A DNA stretch of 64,000 nt from Datisca glomerata (Eukaryota > Streptophyta > Magnoliopsida > Cucurbitales > Datiscaceae), in the NCBI GenBank assembly GCA_003255025.1, contig QANY01003900.1, positions 1,612,001 through 1,676,000 on the forward strand, read 5' to 3'. A model generated the notes under the pieces. That model had not been told where the DNA came from and searched no databases. It saw only the letters and a list, made by a program, of their open reading frames with translations. The number at the start of each line of letters is the position of its first letter. The stretch's first letter is position 1. Below, in pieces: positions 33,562 to 44,434 of this stretch. The translations under genes were made by a program, and so were the position numbers.

Positions 33562-34316
33562 TGTTACGGGTATTTCCCCAACCACCAGCAACGTGGGGAC
33601 GCGTGTCGCGCCTCACTTGAGGAACTCATTATTCAAGGACTTCCAAGGGAAGAAGGTCGGTCTCATCTAGTCAGACACCATTAAGCTCGGGTTCCACAGA
33701 CCCAAGCTCAAGAAAAAGAAGGAGTAAGGCTAGGGATCGACAAAGGAGCTTGGGCAGTTCTCGAGCGTAAGATCATCATTGCCCGCTGAAACTAGCACCT
33801 GACAAGTCCAATCACCATGACTAAGTATCAGGATAGCCTCCAAAGGATCGTGTCGACATTAAATACTTATCAATTTATGTCAAGATCCCATCCCTTCTGT
33901 CCAATCAACGATCGACGATGAGATGCTTCATGTTTTACGAAGTTTCTCCCACACCTCTCTGGGAGTCTTCTTCTACAAGCTTCCACTAACTCGAGGACTA
34001 AGGTATAAACTCCCTAGAAAATCGACATAAGAGGTATGCCTATTCTCCCCCCAAAAAAGAGGGGCTCCGGGAGATTGGCCATCGACTAACTTATGCATCG
34101 AAGGCTCCTCCACGAGGAACCCCTCCTGGTTCTCCTCATTTTGGAGTTCTTTATTTGTGTTTTATACAGACTCAAAGGACACAAGGGACCTTATCTAGGG
34201 GAGGAGTGCATGAAGATCACTGTGATTGTCTTCGATCAAAACCGTCACTCGAAGAGGAATATCGCCTCGAGGGGAGATTGCAGGAAAACTATTGCGACAG
34301 TTTTCAGATAGAAATA
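33562..34316 (+). repeat. Solo LTR, Tat-like family
   Basis: Begins TGTTACGGGTATTTCCCC and shares long stretches with the LTRs at 36562-36852 and 39305-39783. Examples are GACATTAAATAC, CTTCATGTTTTACGAAG, CCTATTCTCCCC, ATCAAAACCGTCA and GGGGAGATTGCA. It ends at about 34316 without an adjoining PBS or internal region. The flanking pentamers (ATAAT and GGCAC) do not match, so it may be a recombined remnant. Confidence 0.7.
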
Positions 34317-34851
34317 GGCACCATAAGTCAATATTATAATTAAATTATATTTTAAATTTTATTATTTAAACTGTATAGAGATAATATTCATTAAAGAGAT
34401 AATGATACATACTCAGGGTTTTATAAGTGCACATTGTATATCCTCGTTGGAAAATGAAAAGGAAATTTTACTTTCAATGACAATATAATTTGAACTAGTT
34501 TTCAATGGTAATAATTTAGCATTTATTGACCAAGACAAATAATCTCAAAGTCCCTCTATTGTTCTGTATTTTTGAGTTATTTGGTTTTCCTTTTACCAAG
34601 TTTAAAAAGAAGCGAAAAAACACCTAACAATGTCTTAGTTTTTTGTCTAAAAATACAAAAGTGCCAATACAAAAGATATATAGAATCACTGATACTATCT
34701 ACATTATGTTTCTTTTAAAAATTTCTAACAATGTCTTATTTTTTTGTCTAATAATATTCTTAATTCATTTCGTGAATTTATAAACAAAGACAACTATATA
34801 TATGAAGAGCAATTAAAAAAATATAGCATATTAAACCACGTGCATGGCACA
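34317..34851. other. AT-rich spacer
   Basis: No gene, RNA or clear repeat was recognised between the solo LTR and the hAT-type element. Confidence 0.5.
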
Positions 34852-35008
34852 TAGGGATGTTAATAGGTGAACTTGAGTTGAGTATGAGTTTACCCGCTAA
34901 AAATCTATGTTAAATTCTCTCAACCAATACACAATTCATATTCACGTTAAATTAAATTGGTGAGAAAGAGTAATGCCCACTATGACATGAGTTCTCGACG
35001 GGTACTTG

Positions 35009-35020
35009 TATATATATATG

Positions 35021-35106
<86 letters not shown>

Positions 35107-35176
35107 GATATATATGTATGTATATATATATGTATGTATATATATATGTATGTATATATATATGTATGTATATATT
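35009..35176 (+). repeat. TATA/TATG microsatellite
   Basis: Nearly pure runs of TATATATA interrupted by TATGTATG. The open frame across it is a by-product of the repeat. Confidence 0.95.
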
Positions 35177-35339
35177 TTAGAACAAAATGACTATTCTTTA
35201 TTTTTTATTTTTTTTATTCAACGAACAATCTATTTTTATCATTCACCTCTCTCTCTCTTCACATAACTATTACGATGGAGATCAACATTTCAATTAAAAT
35301 TACTCTCTCTCCAAATAAAAAGGATGGACAACAAATTTC

Positions 35340-35975
35340 TTCATAAATAGTTTAATTAGAAATTGAGTCGACGCAATTGTTTATTTTTTATAAACCTTAT
35401 AAAATTGATGTATTTAAGTTTGTTAATTTAATTATAAAATTAATGATTAAGTTAGTTCGGTTGTATGATTATTCAATTATAAAATTGACGATCCAATTTG
35501 ATTCAATTGTAAAATTAATAAATTTTGATTATTTGATTAGAAATTGATGAATTTTGGTTCAATTGTATTATAAAATTGATGAATTTTAGTGTTATTCCAA
35601 CGTTAAATTGATGAACTTTGTTTGAATTCGACTATAATTGATGAATTTTTAATTTGGTCATTCAATTGATGATTCAATTTGGTTTGATGATAAAAATGAT
35701 GAATTCTAATTTGCATCAATTATAAAACTGATGAATTTTAGTATTGGTTATTTGGTTATAAAATTGACGATTCAATTTAGTGCGGTTATAAAAAATTAAT
35801 ATTCATTTCCGTTTGATTATAAAATTGATGAATTTTAGTGTTATTTGATTGTAAAATTGAATTATGGTTTGATTCCATTATAAAATTGATAAATTTTACT
35901 TTGACAATTCAATTCATGATTAGTTATAGTACGATTATAAAGTTATAAAATTGATGGAACTCAGTTGATAATCAT
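35340..35975 (+). repeat. Degenerate minisatellite of AAAATTGATGAATTTT type
   Basis: Motifs such as TATAAAATTGATGAATTTTA, separated by GGTT(T/C)GATT or similar, recur about 12-15 times with spacings of roughly 35-60 bases. Confidence 0.7.
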
Positions 35976-36393
35976 GAATGAAAAATAAAATTATATCACA
36001 ATTTTCATTATACATTATTATCTTTAGGAAAAGAAAAAAAGATTCACGAATTTTGTTGGGTATAGGGTATTACCCATACCATACCGGCACCCAATTAAAA
36101 CATATACCAATATATAATATTTGAAACTCACCCATTAAACTAAATACCCATGGGTATTTATACTCACATGTAATTTTACCATCCATAATCGCACATTTAT
36201 TTTCACAAGTTCAACTAAAGATTAGACAGAACAAAATTATGTCATTGACATGTTTGTTGGCTCATATATATTTTTATTGAGATAATGTAATTTTCAATAA
36301 GAAATAACTCATTTTACTGAAAGTAATTTTTAAATATAAAATATAGAAAACAAGTTTATCACGTGCAGCAAGTCGTTGTCCAATAACGATTTA

Positions 36394-36561
36394 AGGGTTA
36401 TTTGGGTTAATATACTCTTCCCAACTTGTCTAAGGAATTTTATACCCCTTTTTGAAAATAAAAAGTTTTATACCTCTAACCCACCATAATTAACATCAAG
36501 CATTGCTCACTGTCTCTTCCTTCATCATTTATTTTCGTTCCCCATGCAAACTTCAAATCAA
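36394..36561. repeat. Truncated terminal repeat of the palindrome-array element family
   Basis: Begins AGGGTTATTTGGGTTAATAT and continues TTTTATACCCCTTTTTGAAA, TTTATACCTCTAACCCACCA. It is related to the terminal regions at 40301-40460 and (complement) 44600-44776. It is cut at 36561 by the Tat-like LTR. Confidence 0.65.
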
Positions 36562-36852
36562 CTTAAGAGGTACGCCTATTCTCCCCCAAAAAAGAGGGAC
36601 TCTAGGAGATCGACCATCGACTAACTTAAGCATCAAAGGCTCCTCGACGAGGAACCCCCCAGTTCTCCTCGTCTTGGAGTTCATTGTTTGTGTTCTACGC
36701 AGACTTGAAGGATACAAGGGACCCCACCTGGGGGAGGAGTGCATGAAGATCACCGTTACTATCTTTGATCAAAACCGTCAGTCGGAAAGGAACATTGCCT
36801 CAAGGGGAGATTGCAAGAAAATTACTATGGCAGTTTTTGGGCTGAAACAGTT
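36562..36852 (+). repeat. Truncated 5' LTR of the Tat-like element
   Basis: Matches the last ~290 bp of the LTR at 39305-39783 and ends GGGCTGAAACA, directly followed by the PBS. The first part is missing; the left junction adjoins the terminal repeat remnant at 36561. Confidence 0.8.
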
Positions 36853-38140
36853 GGCGTCGTCTATGAGAATGACTATAAAGTTATCGTCACCTCTCCCCCA
36901 AGGGGAAGATAGGTTCGATATTCATCATTGATAGATTCTACGACGAGAGGGAGGATTCAAACTTCAATCCATCGGGAACAACACCTAAAAAAGGAAGGAA
37001 GATACAATGGTTGTAACCTCAAATGTGACCTAGAGAGTGATGAGAGATGCACCAGCCACAGTCTGAGTCATGATGGTCTCTTGTACGAAGATGGTCGCCC
37101 CTAGGGAAGATGGGGCCGCATCGGATCCTTTCTCTGGAATGCCAAATTCTTCCTTTGTAAGGTTATGGTTGTGTCATCCCCAGAAAATGAAGAAGGAGAA
37201 CAGAAGGAAGGAACCCCTAAAGAACCCTTAGGGGCAATATACGAACAGCCACGGAGGCGTCGGTGGGTCGTCCCCTATAAGAATTTTGGGTGTCCCTTCG
37301 GCCACCAGGAGGAAGCCACATCACATGGATAGAACATTGGGGGAGTGCATCACCTTCCTGTCACAGTTGGCATGCACACCTGGGTTTTCCAGACCCTAGC
37401 CCTCACATCCCATCCTGGGACAAATGGAAGGACGATGATCCCTAGGCCAAACTAAACTTGGCCCCCAGTAAAGGAAATAGGGATGGTCAAGACTTTTTAC
37501 ACCAACCTCTAAGAGAACTAGAAACTTTGGATAGAGGTGCGCCAATGTAGCCTCCGCTGGGGTGCACTAAATAGAACTATAAGGATAGAGGAGCCCCTAA
37601 CTAGCGCACTACCCGAGGGTCAGCCCCGGAAGCAAACTCGAAATGATGGAATGGTTGGCTATACTTTTACTGGATTGTCAGAGAAGAAGATCAAGATGAA
37701 CCTCTGCTAGCCCACAAGAAGGATGCATAGTTCATATGGGCCTACCATTGATACAACACGACGGGTCCTGGAAAGGAAGGGGACGTAACAATAGTAGAGG
37801 AAGGGTGATAACGCACGGAGTGAAGAGCTCGTCCACGAAGCCAGTTAGAGCTCCTAGATACTGCCATCTCATCGGAGCCGCCAAGATCAGAAACTCCCAC
37901 AACTCCTCAATTCAGAGCAGAGGAAGCAGCCTTCCTTGGAACGATCGACGCTGAAGCACAAAGGATTATGTGCCCATCAACACTTGCTAGATAAGAAATT
38001 TCCTCTTCCCCTCATTTGGGAATATTCATATGTTACCCTTTTTTAGCAAATCTACTTTCTTTTGGAAAATATAAAATGTGTGGCAGAATCATTTACTCGA
38101 AATCTTCTCATTATCCTACAAGTCTCCGAGGATAAACTCA
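36853..38140 (+). pseudogene. Decayed internal region of the Tat-like element
   Basis: Contains no frame with recognisable gag or pol motifs. The longest open stretch (37736-37954, rich in Arg, Ser and Asn) could be a gag relic, but nothing in it is diagnostic. The sequence is GC-richer than the surroundings, as in the leader and gag region of related elements. Confidence 0.4.
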
Positions 38141-38149
38141 TCTACCATA

Positions 38150-38780
38150 TGCGAAGAAGGAATAAACAAAAAGTGATGACTAACGAGCACTCTAGCTTGA
38201 CAGACAGGATAAATAAAAAGTGTTGACTGGCGAAGCACTCTAGCTCAACAGTTGGGATAAACTAAAAGTGATGACTTGCGAAGCACTCTAGCTCAGCAGT
38301 CGGGGTAAACAAAAAGTGATGACTGGCAAAGCACTTTAGCTCGACAGTCGGGATGAACAAAAATTGATGACTAACGAGCACTCTAGCTTGACAGACAGGA
38401 TAAATAAAAAGTGTTGACTGGCGATGCACTCTAGCTCAACAGTTGGGATAAACAAAAAGTGATGACTTGCGAAGCACTCTAGCTCAGCAGTCGGGGTAAA
38501 CAAAAAGTGATGACTGGCGAAGCACTTTAGCTCGACAGTCGGGATGAACAAAAAGTGATGATTGGCGAAGCACTCTGGCTCGACAGTTCGAAAAAACCAA
38601 AAGTGATAATTGGTGAAGCACTCTAGCTCGACAGTCGAGATAAACAAAAACTGTTGACTGGCAAAGCACTTTAGCTTGGCAGTCGAGATAAATAAAATGT
38701 GATGACTGGGAGCACTTTAGCTCGGTAGTCAGGATTAATTAAAGTGATGACTGGTAAATGTGCTCTAGCCGACCAGTTGA
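38150..38780 (+). repeat. 48-bp tandem array with a 191-bp higher-order unit
   Basis: About 13 copies of a 48-bp unit (consensus parts GTGATGACTGGCGAAGCACT, CTAGCTCGACAGTCGGGATA, AACAAAAA). Four successive variants repeat as a block: the block starting near 38174 recurs near 38365, a higher-order period of about 191 bp. The minus-strand open frames over this region are repeat artefacts. Confidence 0.9.
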
Positions 38781-38795
38781 GATTAAACAACAAGG

Positions 38796-39270
38796 AGATG
38801 TCTGCTGAGTAATCAAGATCGCAGACGGGAACAAAGATCTAACTAGAGCAGAAAAACCTGGCTAGATATCAATAAGAAGATGTCTACAGAGTACCCCAGC
38901 TCACACACAGAATCAATGATCTAGGCAGAGTAAGAAAATCTGGCTATATATCAACCAGGAGATGTCTGTCGAGCACATATACTTGCAGACGGGATCAAGG
39001 ATCTAGCAAGAGCAAGCATGCTTGGCTAGATATCGATAAGAGATGTCTTTCGAGCACCTGAGCTCGTAGACGATATTAAGGATCTAGCTAGAGTAGGAAA
39101 ACATGACTATATATCATCAAGGAGATGTTTGCTGAGCACCCCAGCTCGTAGAGGAGATTAATGATTTAGCCAGAGCAGGAAAACCTGACTAGATATCTAC
39201 AAGGAGATGTCTATCGAGCACCCCAGCTCACAAATGAGATCAATGATCTAGCTAGAATAGGCAAGCCTGG
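38796..39270 (+). repeat. About 82-bp tandem array, six units
   Basis: Units start (G)AGATGTCTGC(T/C)GAGCACC, contain CCAGCTCGCAGACG and GATCTAGC-AGAGCAGGAAAA, and end GGCTAGATATCAACAAG. Six diverged copies follow one another. This array is unrelated to the neighbouring 48-bp array. Confidence 0.88.
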
Positions 39271-39304
39271 TAAATGATCTTGTTAATGATCTAGCTATTA
39301 ACAA

Positions 39305-39783
39305 GAGTCGTATTGACATTAAATGCTTTTAATTTTATGTCAAGATCACATCCATTCCTTCTAATCAACAACCAACGACGATAGGCTTCATGTTTTGCGA
39401 AGCTTCTCCCACTTTCCTCTGAGAGCCTTCTTCAACATGCTTCCACCAACTTGAGGACTCAGGTATAAACTTCCTGGCCAATCGACATAAGATGTACGCC
39501 TATTCTCCCCTAAAAAAGAGGGACTCTAGGAGATCGATTATCGATTAACTTAAACATCAGAGGCTCCTCGACGAGGAAACTACCCCCCGGTTCTCCTCGT
39601 CTTGGAGTTCTTTGTTTGTATTCTTTGCAGACTCGAAGGACACAAGGGACCTCACCTGGGGGAGGAGTGCATGAAGATCACCATTACAGTTTTCAATCAA
39701 AACCGTTAGTCAGAGAGGAACATTGCCTCAAGAGGAGATTGCAAGAAATTTACTATGGTAGTTTTCGGGTTGAAACAATAATT
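39305..39783 (+). repeat. 3' LTR of the Tat-like element
   Basis: Shares GACATTAAATGC, CTTCATGTTTTGCGAAG, GTACGCCTATTCTCCCC and GAGATTGCAAGAAA with the other two LTRs, and ends GGGTTGAAACA. It begins later than the solo LTR at 33562, so its 5' portion is deleted or rearranged. Confidence 0.8.
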
Positions 39784-39785
39784 AA

Positions 39786-40300
39786 ACTCATCTCAAGGAT
39801 TAGATTTAGTAATCAAATCTTGTGCATCATTGTACCATAATATTTTTGTATTATGGGAAAAATATTACGGTCATACCATTGTGGCGCACAACTGGTTTTA
39901 TTTAATTCTTTTAGACTTTTTTTCTTTGGTAAAAGTACAATAAGATGCAAACTTTAACTCACATTTTGAACAGTGAAACAAAAATATGGGAATTGGCCAT
40001 ATATGAATCAATTATAGACAATAATGTCATTAAGAATAAAATAGAAGGTATCATAACTTGTCAATCAAATACTTAGGGTGTATTTGTTAGTGTTTCTTGT
40101 AAAAGTAGTTTAATCTATAATCTCTAGTGTACTATATTAAAATAGGTTTATAAATTTTTTTGATTAATTTATCCTTTAAACCCCATTAAATATAGTTTAG
40201 AATTATTTTTTGGCTATTTAAGTCATTTATTATTGTATTAACCAATTATTTTTTACTAATACTTTATAAAATTTAGCATGTTATATTATTTTGGAATTTT
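39786..40300. other. AT-rich spacer
   Basis: No gene was recognised. AGGGTGTATTTGTTAGTGTT at about 40076 resembles the MITE-like end at 31251, but no partner end was found. Confidence 0.4.
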
Positions 40301-41384
40301 AGGATAAATATACATTTTTCATTTCCCTTATGGATTTTTATACCCCGTTTTGAAAATAAGAAAATTTATACCTTTGGTCCACCAATTTCACATCACCACT
40401 TACAATCTCTCTCTTTCCTCATCATTTCTTTTTTTTTCTCAATGCACATGTCAAATTAATTTAATAATATTTTATTCTTCTTCTACTTTTTAATTTTTCA
40501 ACGAAACTTTTTCTTCTACTTGAAGGGCTCAAATAGTTTTTTATGAATACTTGAATCCTTCAAGTAGTCACATAATCACTGAAAATTTGACTGCAAGAAT
40601 CAAACTGACTACTTGAAGGGTACAAGTAGTTAAATCTAGGGGTGGCAACCGGGCCGGGCCTTTCCAGGCAGTTCACGAGTCGGTTTCGGTCCATGCCGCT
40701 AGAATTTTAGGGCAGCCCGAAATGACCAGCTGAATCGGCCCGTGAAGTCGTGTGCCGGGCCCGTGATGATTTGGGCCGGGTCAGTTCACGGGCCGATCCC
40801 GGTTAAATAATTGGACAGACCCGTTCTCCCTCCCTTTAATGTGATTTAATTCTAAAAAATGTAGATTGGCAGAGTTGAATCTTGATAGAGAATATATGAA
40901 GTATTGGGATTATGACTAAGCTATATGTAAGTCATGCTACTTCTCTTTTAATTATTTTCTTTTTTTACTTTAGAATCTCAATAGAAAAACTTGTCATACT
41001 AAGTAAAATAATTATTTTATTCATTGAATTAAATAGTTGCACCACTATAAACTAAGTACATCCCAATAAAGTATTCATTTAAATAAAAAATTATAATAAT
41101 CATGAAAACTCTTAAGTATCATAAATTTATTATTTTTTATTTATTAAATTTGAGAGTTGTATCATTATACATTAGGTACATCCCAACTAGGTTGGCACCT
41201 ACCAATTTATCAATCACTTTCAATAATCTCAAAAATTGACCCACCCAGGCTAGCCTCGTTAAAACTTTTTCTAGAAAATACCCTATTGGGGAAAACTCAG
41301 AAAATGAAAAAAAGTATTAGCCATAAAAACTAACTCATACAAGACTTTAAAAATATGAATCATCTATACTTCATTTTCATTAAC

Positions 41385-41690
41385 ATCTAAATCTTGAAAA
41401 TCTTGAATGATGTCGTCTAGTCGTTGTTGTCTTCTTTTGATGGCATCACTCTAATCTTTAACACAATTGAGGGCTTTAACAATATCAGGAGCTAATCTAC
41501 TTCTTTTTTCTTCAAATACACGTCCACTTGCACTAAAAGTAGACCCCGATGCTACTGTAGAGACTAAATGGGTTAGTAGATCACGCGCCATAATAGAAAT
41601 AATTGGATAACTCGTTGAATTTACTTTCCACCATTAAAATATCTAACTCATCATTTTCTTTAATTCATATTCCGTTTCATTAAATCAAGT
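41385..41690 (-). pseudogene. hAT transposase C-terminal dimerisation domain (remnant)
   Basis: Minus-strand text reads YPIISIMARDLLTHLVSTVA, SGSTFSASGRVFEEKRSRLA, PDIVKALNCVKD, an in-frame TAG, then RRQQRLDDIIQDFQDLDVNE. This is the hATC domain, in which YP-LS-MARD-L---VSTVASES-FS--GR is the conserved core, and it forms the transposase dimer. The frame upstream of about 41625 is shifted (a WWKVNST piece is visible). All catalytic parts and the BED finger are deleted, so it cannot act alone. Confidence 0.85.
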
Positions 41691-41820
41691 GACCTCCTTG
41701 CATTAAAGCAAGCGACCTACTTGCATTAAAGCAAGCTGGTCGCTGCTTGCTTTAATGCAAACTGGTCGCTACTTGCTTTAATGCAAACAGGTCGCTGCTT
41801 ACTTTAACGCAAAATGGTGC
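41690..41820 (+). repeat. Tandem and inverted GCAAGCTGGTCGCT-type repeats inside the hAT element
   Basis: About five units of a ~28-30-bp motif built from TTGCTTTAATGCAAACTGG and TCGCTACTTGC, the first two in opposite orientation (AAAGCAAGCGACCTACTTGC). The array lies just beyond the transposase remnant. Confidence 0.75.
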
Positions 41821-42123
41821 TTATTTTGATTTTTTTATTCAATTTGTCTATAAATAATCATACCCTCCTATAATTTTTTTACTCATTTTTTTACTCAATT
41901 TGTCTATAAATAATCACACCCTTGTTAATTGGTGTTAGAGTTTGCTCTTGGACCCTTGGTGTATTTTTCGTTAATTGAATAAAATATTCATTTAAACAAA
42001 AAATATTATCTATTTATTTAATTAAATACATTTATGTCAAAAATATATTTAGTAAAGTATTTGACAAAATGTATTGAAAGACAATAAAAATATAACACAA
42101 ACAATATTTACACAAATATATTC

Positions 42124-42180
42124 TTAGCGTAGTGGTAAGGTGCCTATTAATAAGGAAGAGGTCAAGGGTTCAATCTTCAA
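42124..42180 (+). repeat. tRNA-like pol III boxes inside the hAT element
   Basis: TAGCGTAGTGG at 42125-42135 matches the A box and GGTTCAATC at 42167-42175 the B box. The spacing of about 31 bases is close to that of a tRNA. The flanks do not form an acceptor stem, so this is a tRNA relic or a short SINE head rather than a tRNA gene. Confidence 0.4.
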
Positions 42181-44434
42181 TATATACTCACAGGCCGGGT
42201 CAGGCTGGGCCATGTATCCAGGCTAGTTCGGTCTGGGCGGGGCCATGTATCCAGGCTGGTCCGGTCTGGGCCATATGGGTCAGTTCAGCCAGTTTCGCCG
42301 ACCGAACCGACTCACTTGCCACCTCTAGTTGAATCTGACTACTTGAACCCTTCAAGTAATATTTTTTAACTTCCATAATCAAACACTATTTTAAGTGTTC
42401 AAGTAGTCAGATACAACTACCCGAACCCTTCAACTAAATTTATTTTACTTCCAGAATTAAAATAACTACTTGAAGGGTTCAAGTAGTCAAATACAACTAC
42501 TTGAACCCTTCAAGTAATATTTTTTTTACTTTCAGAATCAAAATCACTACTTGAAGGGTACTAGTAGTTGTTTATTTTGTCAGTCAATTACCCATATACC
42601 AGGTGACTACTTGAACCCTTCAAGTAGTTTTTTTATACTACTTAAACCATTCAAGTAGTTTTTTCTCTTGAAGTCTATTGTCCAGTAAGCAAATAACTAC
42701 TTGAGACCTCAAATATTATGTTTTTACTACTTGAACCTTTCAAGTAGTTTTGTTTCTTTTGAAATTTGTTGTTTTGTAAACTCTTCACTCACTACTTGGA
42801 GGGTTCAAGTAGTAATTTTATACTACTTGAACCCTTCAAGTGTATTTTCTCTCTTGAAGTCTATTTTTCAGTAAGCAAAAACTACTTGAAGGGTTCAAGT
42901 AGTAAAAACTTACTACTTGAACCCTTCAAGTAGTAAAAATGACTATTTGAACCCTTCAAGTAGTGACGAGTTTACTGGACAATAAACTTCAAGAGAAAGA
43001 AAAACTACTTGAAGGGTTCAAGTAGTATAAAATTACTAATTTATGTAGCAAATGTTTAAAAAAATCCTAAAAATACCAAAATAAGTTGAATCGTGCACGA
43101 TTTCCAGCAATCGACTTCTAAAATATATTGAATCTTATGAAAAAGCACAAAATTACAACCGAAACAACTTCCAGGCCTCCGGAAGTACTTAAAAGCAGTG
43201 TTTTCTGGACCTTAAACTGGGCTACGATGGGTGAACATAATTGTACATATAGATATCTGAATAAGCTTTAATTTGATATCTTAAGGGCCACGTTGATCTA
43301 CTCGAGTTAAAAGTTATGCCCTCCGAAAGTTGACCTGCGTGTGCCATAATTCTTTTGTTCCAGAAATTCTAAAGGTACACTGTCTGCATCATTACTTGTA
43401 CTCTTCAAGTAGTGACGAGCTTACTGGACAACATACTTCAAGAGAAAAAAAACTACTTGAAGGGTTCAAGTAGTAAAAAATACTACTTGAACCCTTCAAG
43501 TGGTCACATGCTCACTGAAAATTTGACTGAAGGAATCAAACTAACTACTTGAAGAGTTCAAGTAGTTGGATCTTACTACGTGAACCCTTCAAGTAGTTAG
43601 TTTGATTCCTTCCTTCAAGTAATTTTTTTATTTCCAGAATAAAACTCACTACTTGAAAGGTTCAAGTAATCAGATACAACTATTTGAACCCTTCAAGTAA
43701 TTTTTTTTTACTTCCAGAATCAAACTCACTACTTGAAGGGTTCAAGTAGTCAGATACAACTACTTGAACCCTTCAAGTGATCTTTTTTTTTACATTCACA
43801 ATCAAAATCACTACTTGAAGAGTTCAAATAGTTAGATACAACTATTTGAACCGTTCAAATAATTTTTTTACTTCCAGAATCAAACGCGCTACTCGAAAAG
43901 TTCAAGTAGTCAGATATAATTACATGAACACTGCAAGGAATATTTTTTTACTTTCAGAATCAAACTCACTACTTGAAGGGTTCAAGTAGTCAGATATAAC
44001 TACTTGAACCCTTTAAATAATTTTTTTTTTATGTTTAGAATCAAAATCACTACTTAAAACGTTCAAATAGTCAGATACAACTACCGGAACCCTTCAAGTA
44101 ATATTTTTTTTACTTTCAGAATCAAAATCACTACTTGAAAGGTTCAAGTATTCAGATACTATTACTTGAACCCTTCAAATAATATTTTTTTTACTTCCAG
44201 AAACAAAACCACAACTTGAAGGGTTGAAGTAGTAAGATATAACTACTACTTGAACCCTTCAAATAGTCATTCTTATTCTCTTACTCACTTATCCAAAGAG
44301 CATGTGAATACTTGAAAGGTTCAAGTCGTTGCTTATAGTTCTACTTAAACCCTTTAAGTAGTTGATTTTATTATGATGACAGTAAAGCAGAGACCACTTG
44401 ACTGAAAAAAGATGGGTCACAGGGTCTTGAAGAA

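Larger units (their letters stand above)
34852..36187. mobile_element. hAT-type non-autonomous element, 1.3 kb, with internal satellite arrays
   Basis: The ends TAGGGATGTTAA (34852) and TATGGATGGTAA (complement, ending 36187) form imperfect inverted repeats. The flanks ATGGCACA (34844-34851) and ATCGCACA (36188-36195) are an 8-bp duplication with one mismatch, as expected for hAT. Inward, GAGTATGAGTTTACCC and GAGTATAAATACCC continue the inverted similarity. The interior is a TATA/TATG microsatellite followed by a degenerate minisatellite. No transposase is left. Confidence 0.75.
36562..39785 (+). mobile_element. Tat-like LTR element without coding capacity, with tandem arrays
   Basis: A 5'-truncated LTR (36562-36852) is followed by a PBS-like TTGGCGTCGTCTATGAG, then 1.2 kb of decayed internal sequence and two different tandem arrays (38150-38780 and 38796-39270), then the 3' LTR (about 39305-39783). 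PBS of TTGGCGCCGTCTGTGG type and arrays upstream of the 3' LTR are typical of Tat/Ogre-like gypsy elements. No protease, RT or integrase was found, so it resembles a large retrotransposon derivative (LARD). Its base composition is clearly less AT-rich than the flanks. Confidence 0.75.
40637..42327. mobile_element. hAT element, internally deleted, inside the palindrome array
   Basis: Ends TAGGGGTGGCAA (40637) and TAGAGGTGGCAA (complement, ending 42327). The flanks GTTAAATC (40629-40636) and GTTGAATC (42328-42335) are an 8-bp duplication with one mismatch. Subterminal regions are rich in GGGCC/GGCCC on the left (40650-40810) and have a ~50-bp direct repeat containing GGCCATGTATCCAGGCT on the right (42195-42275). 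The 3' end of a hAT transposase is retained on the minus strand. Both flanks belong to the same palindrome array, which confirms the insertion. Confidence 0.9.
40513..44365. repeat. Array of about forty ACTACTTGAA/TTCAAGTAGT palindromes
   Basis: Each unit has 10-base arms ACTACTTGAA and TTCAAGTAGT around a 3-base centre, CCC or GGG. Three units lie left of the hAT insertion (40513-40635), about 16 at 42336-43030 and about 23 at 43391-44365. In 43729-44211 the organisation is strictly periodic: a GGG-centred and a CCC-centred palindrome plus a T-run and ACTTCCAGAATCAAA spacer repeat every 79-82 bases. Many arms retain perfect pairing despite substitutions elsewhere. Confidence 0.92.

Noticed and set aside
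34957..35190. 77-codon Tyr/Ile-rich open frame
   Set aside because: Pure consequence of the TATA/TATG microsatellite.
38336..38669. Repetitive minus-strand open frames (ELECFA-type repeats)
   Set aside because: Produced by the 48-bp tandem array, whose length is a multiple of three; it lies in a non-coding part of an LTR element.
42124..42180. Functional tRNA gene
   Set aside because: A and B boxes are present, but no acceptor stem or full cloverleaf could be formed by eye.
40513..44365. Regular repeats with spacers, CRISPR-like at first sight
   Set aside because: Plant DNA. The units are palindromes at irregular spacing, spacers are themselves repeated, and there are no cas genes.
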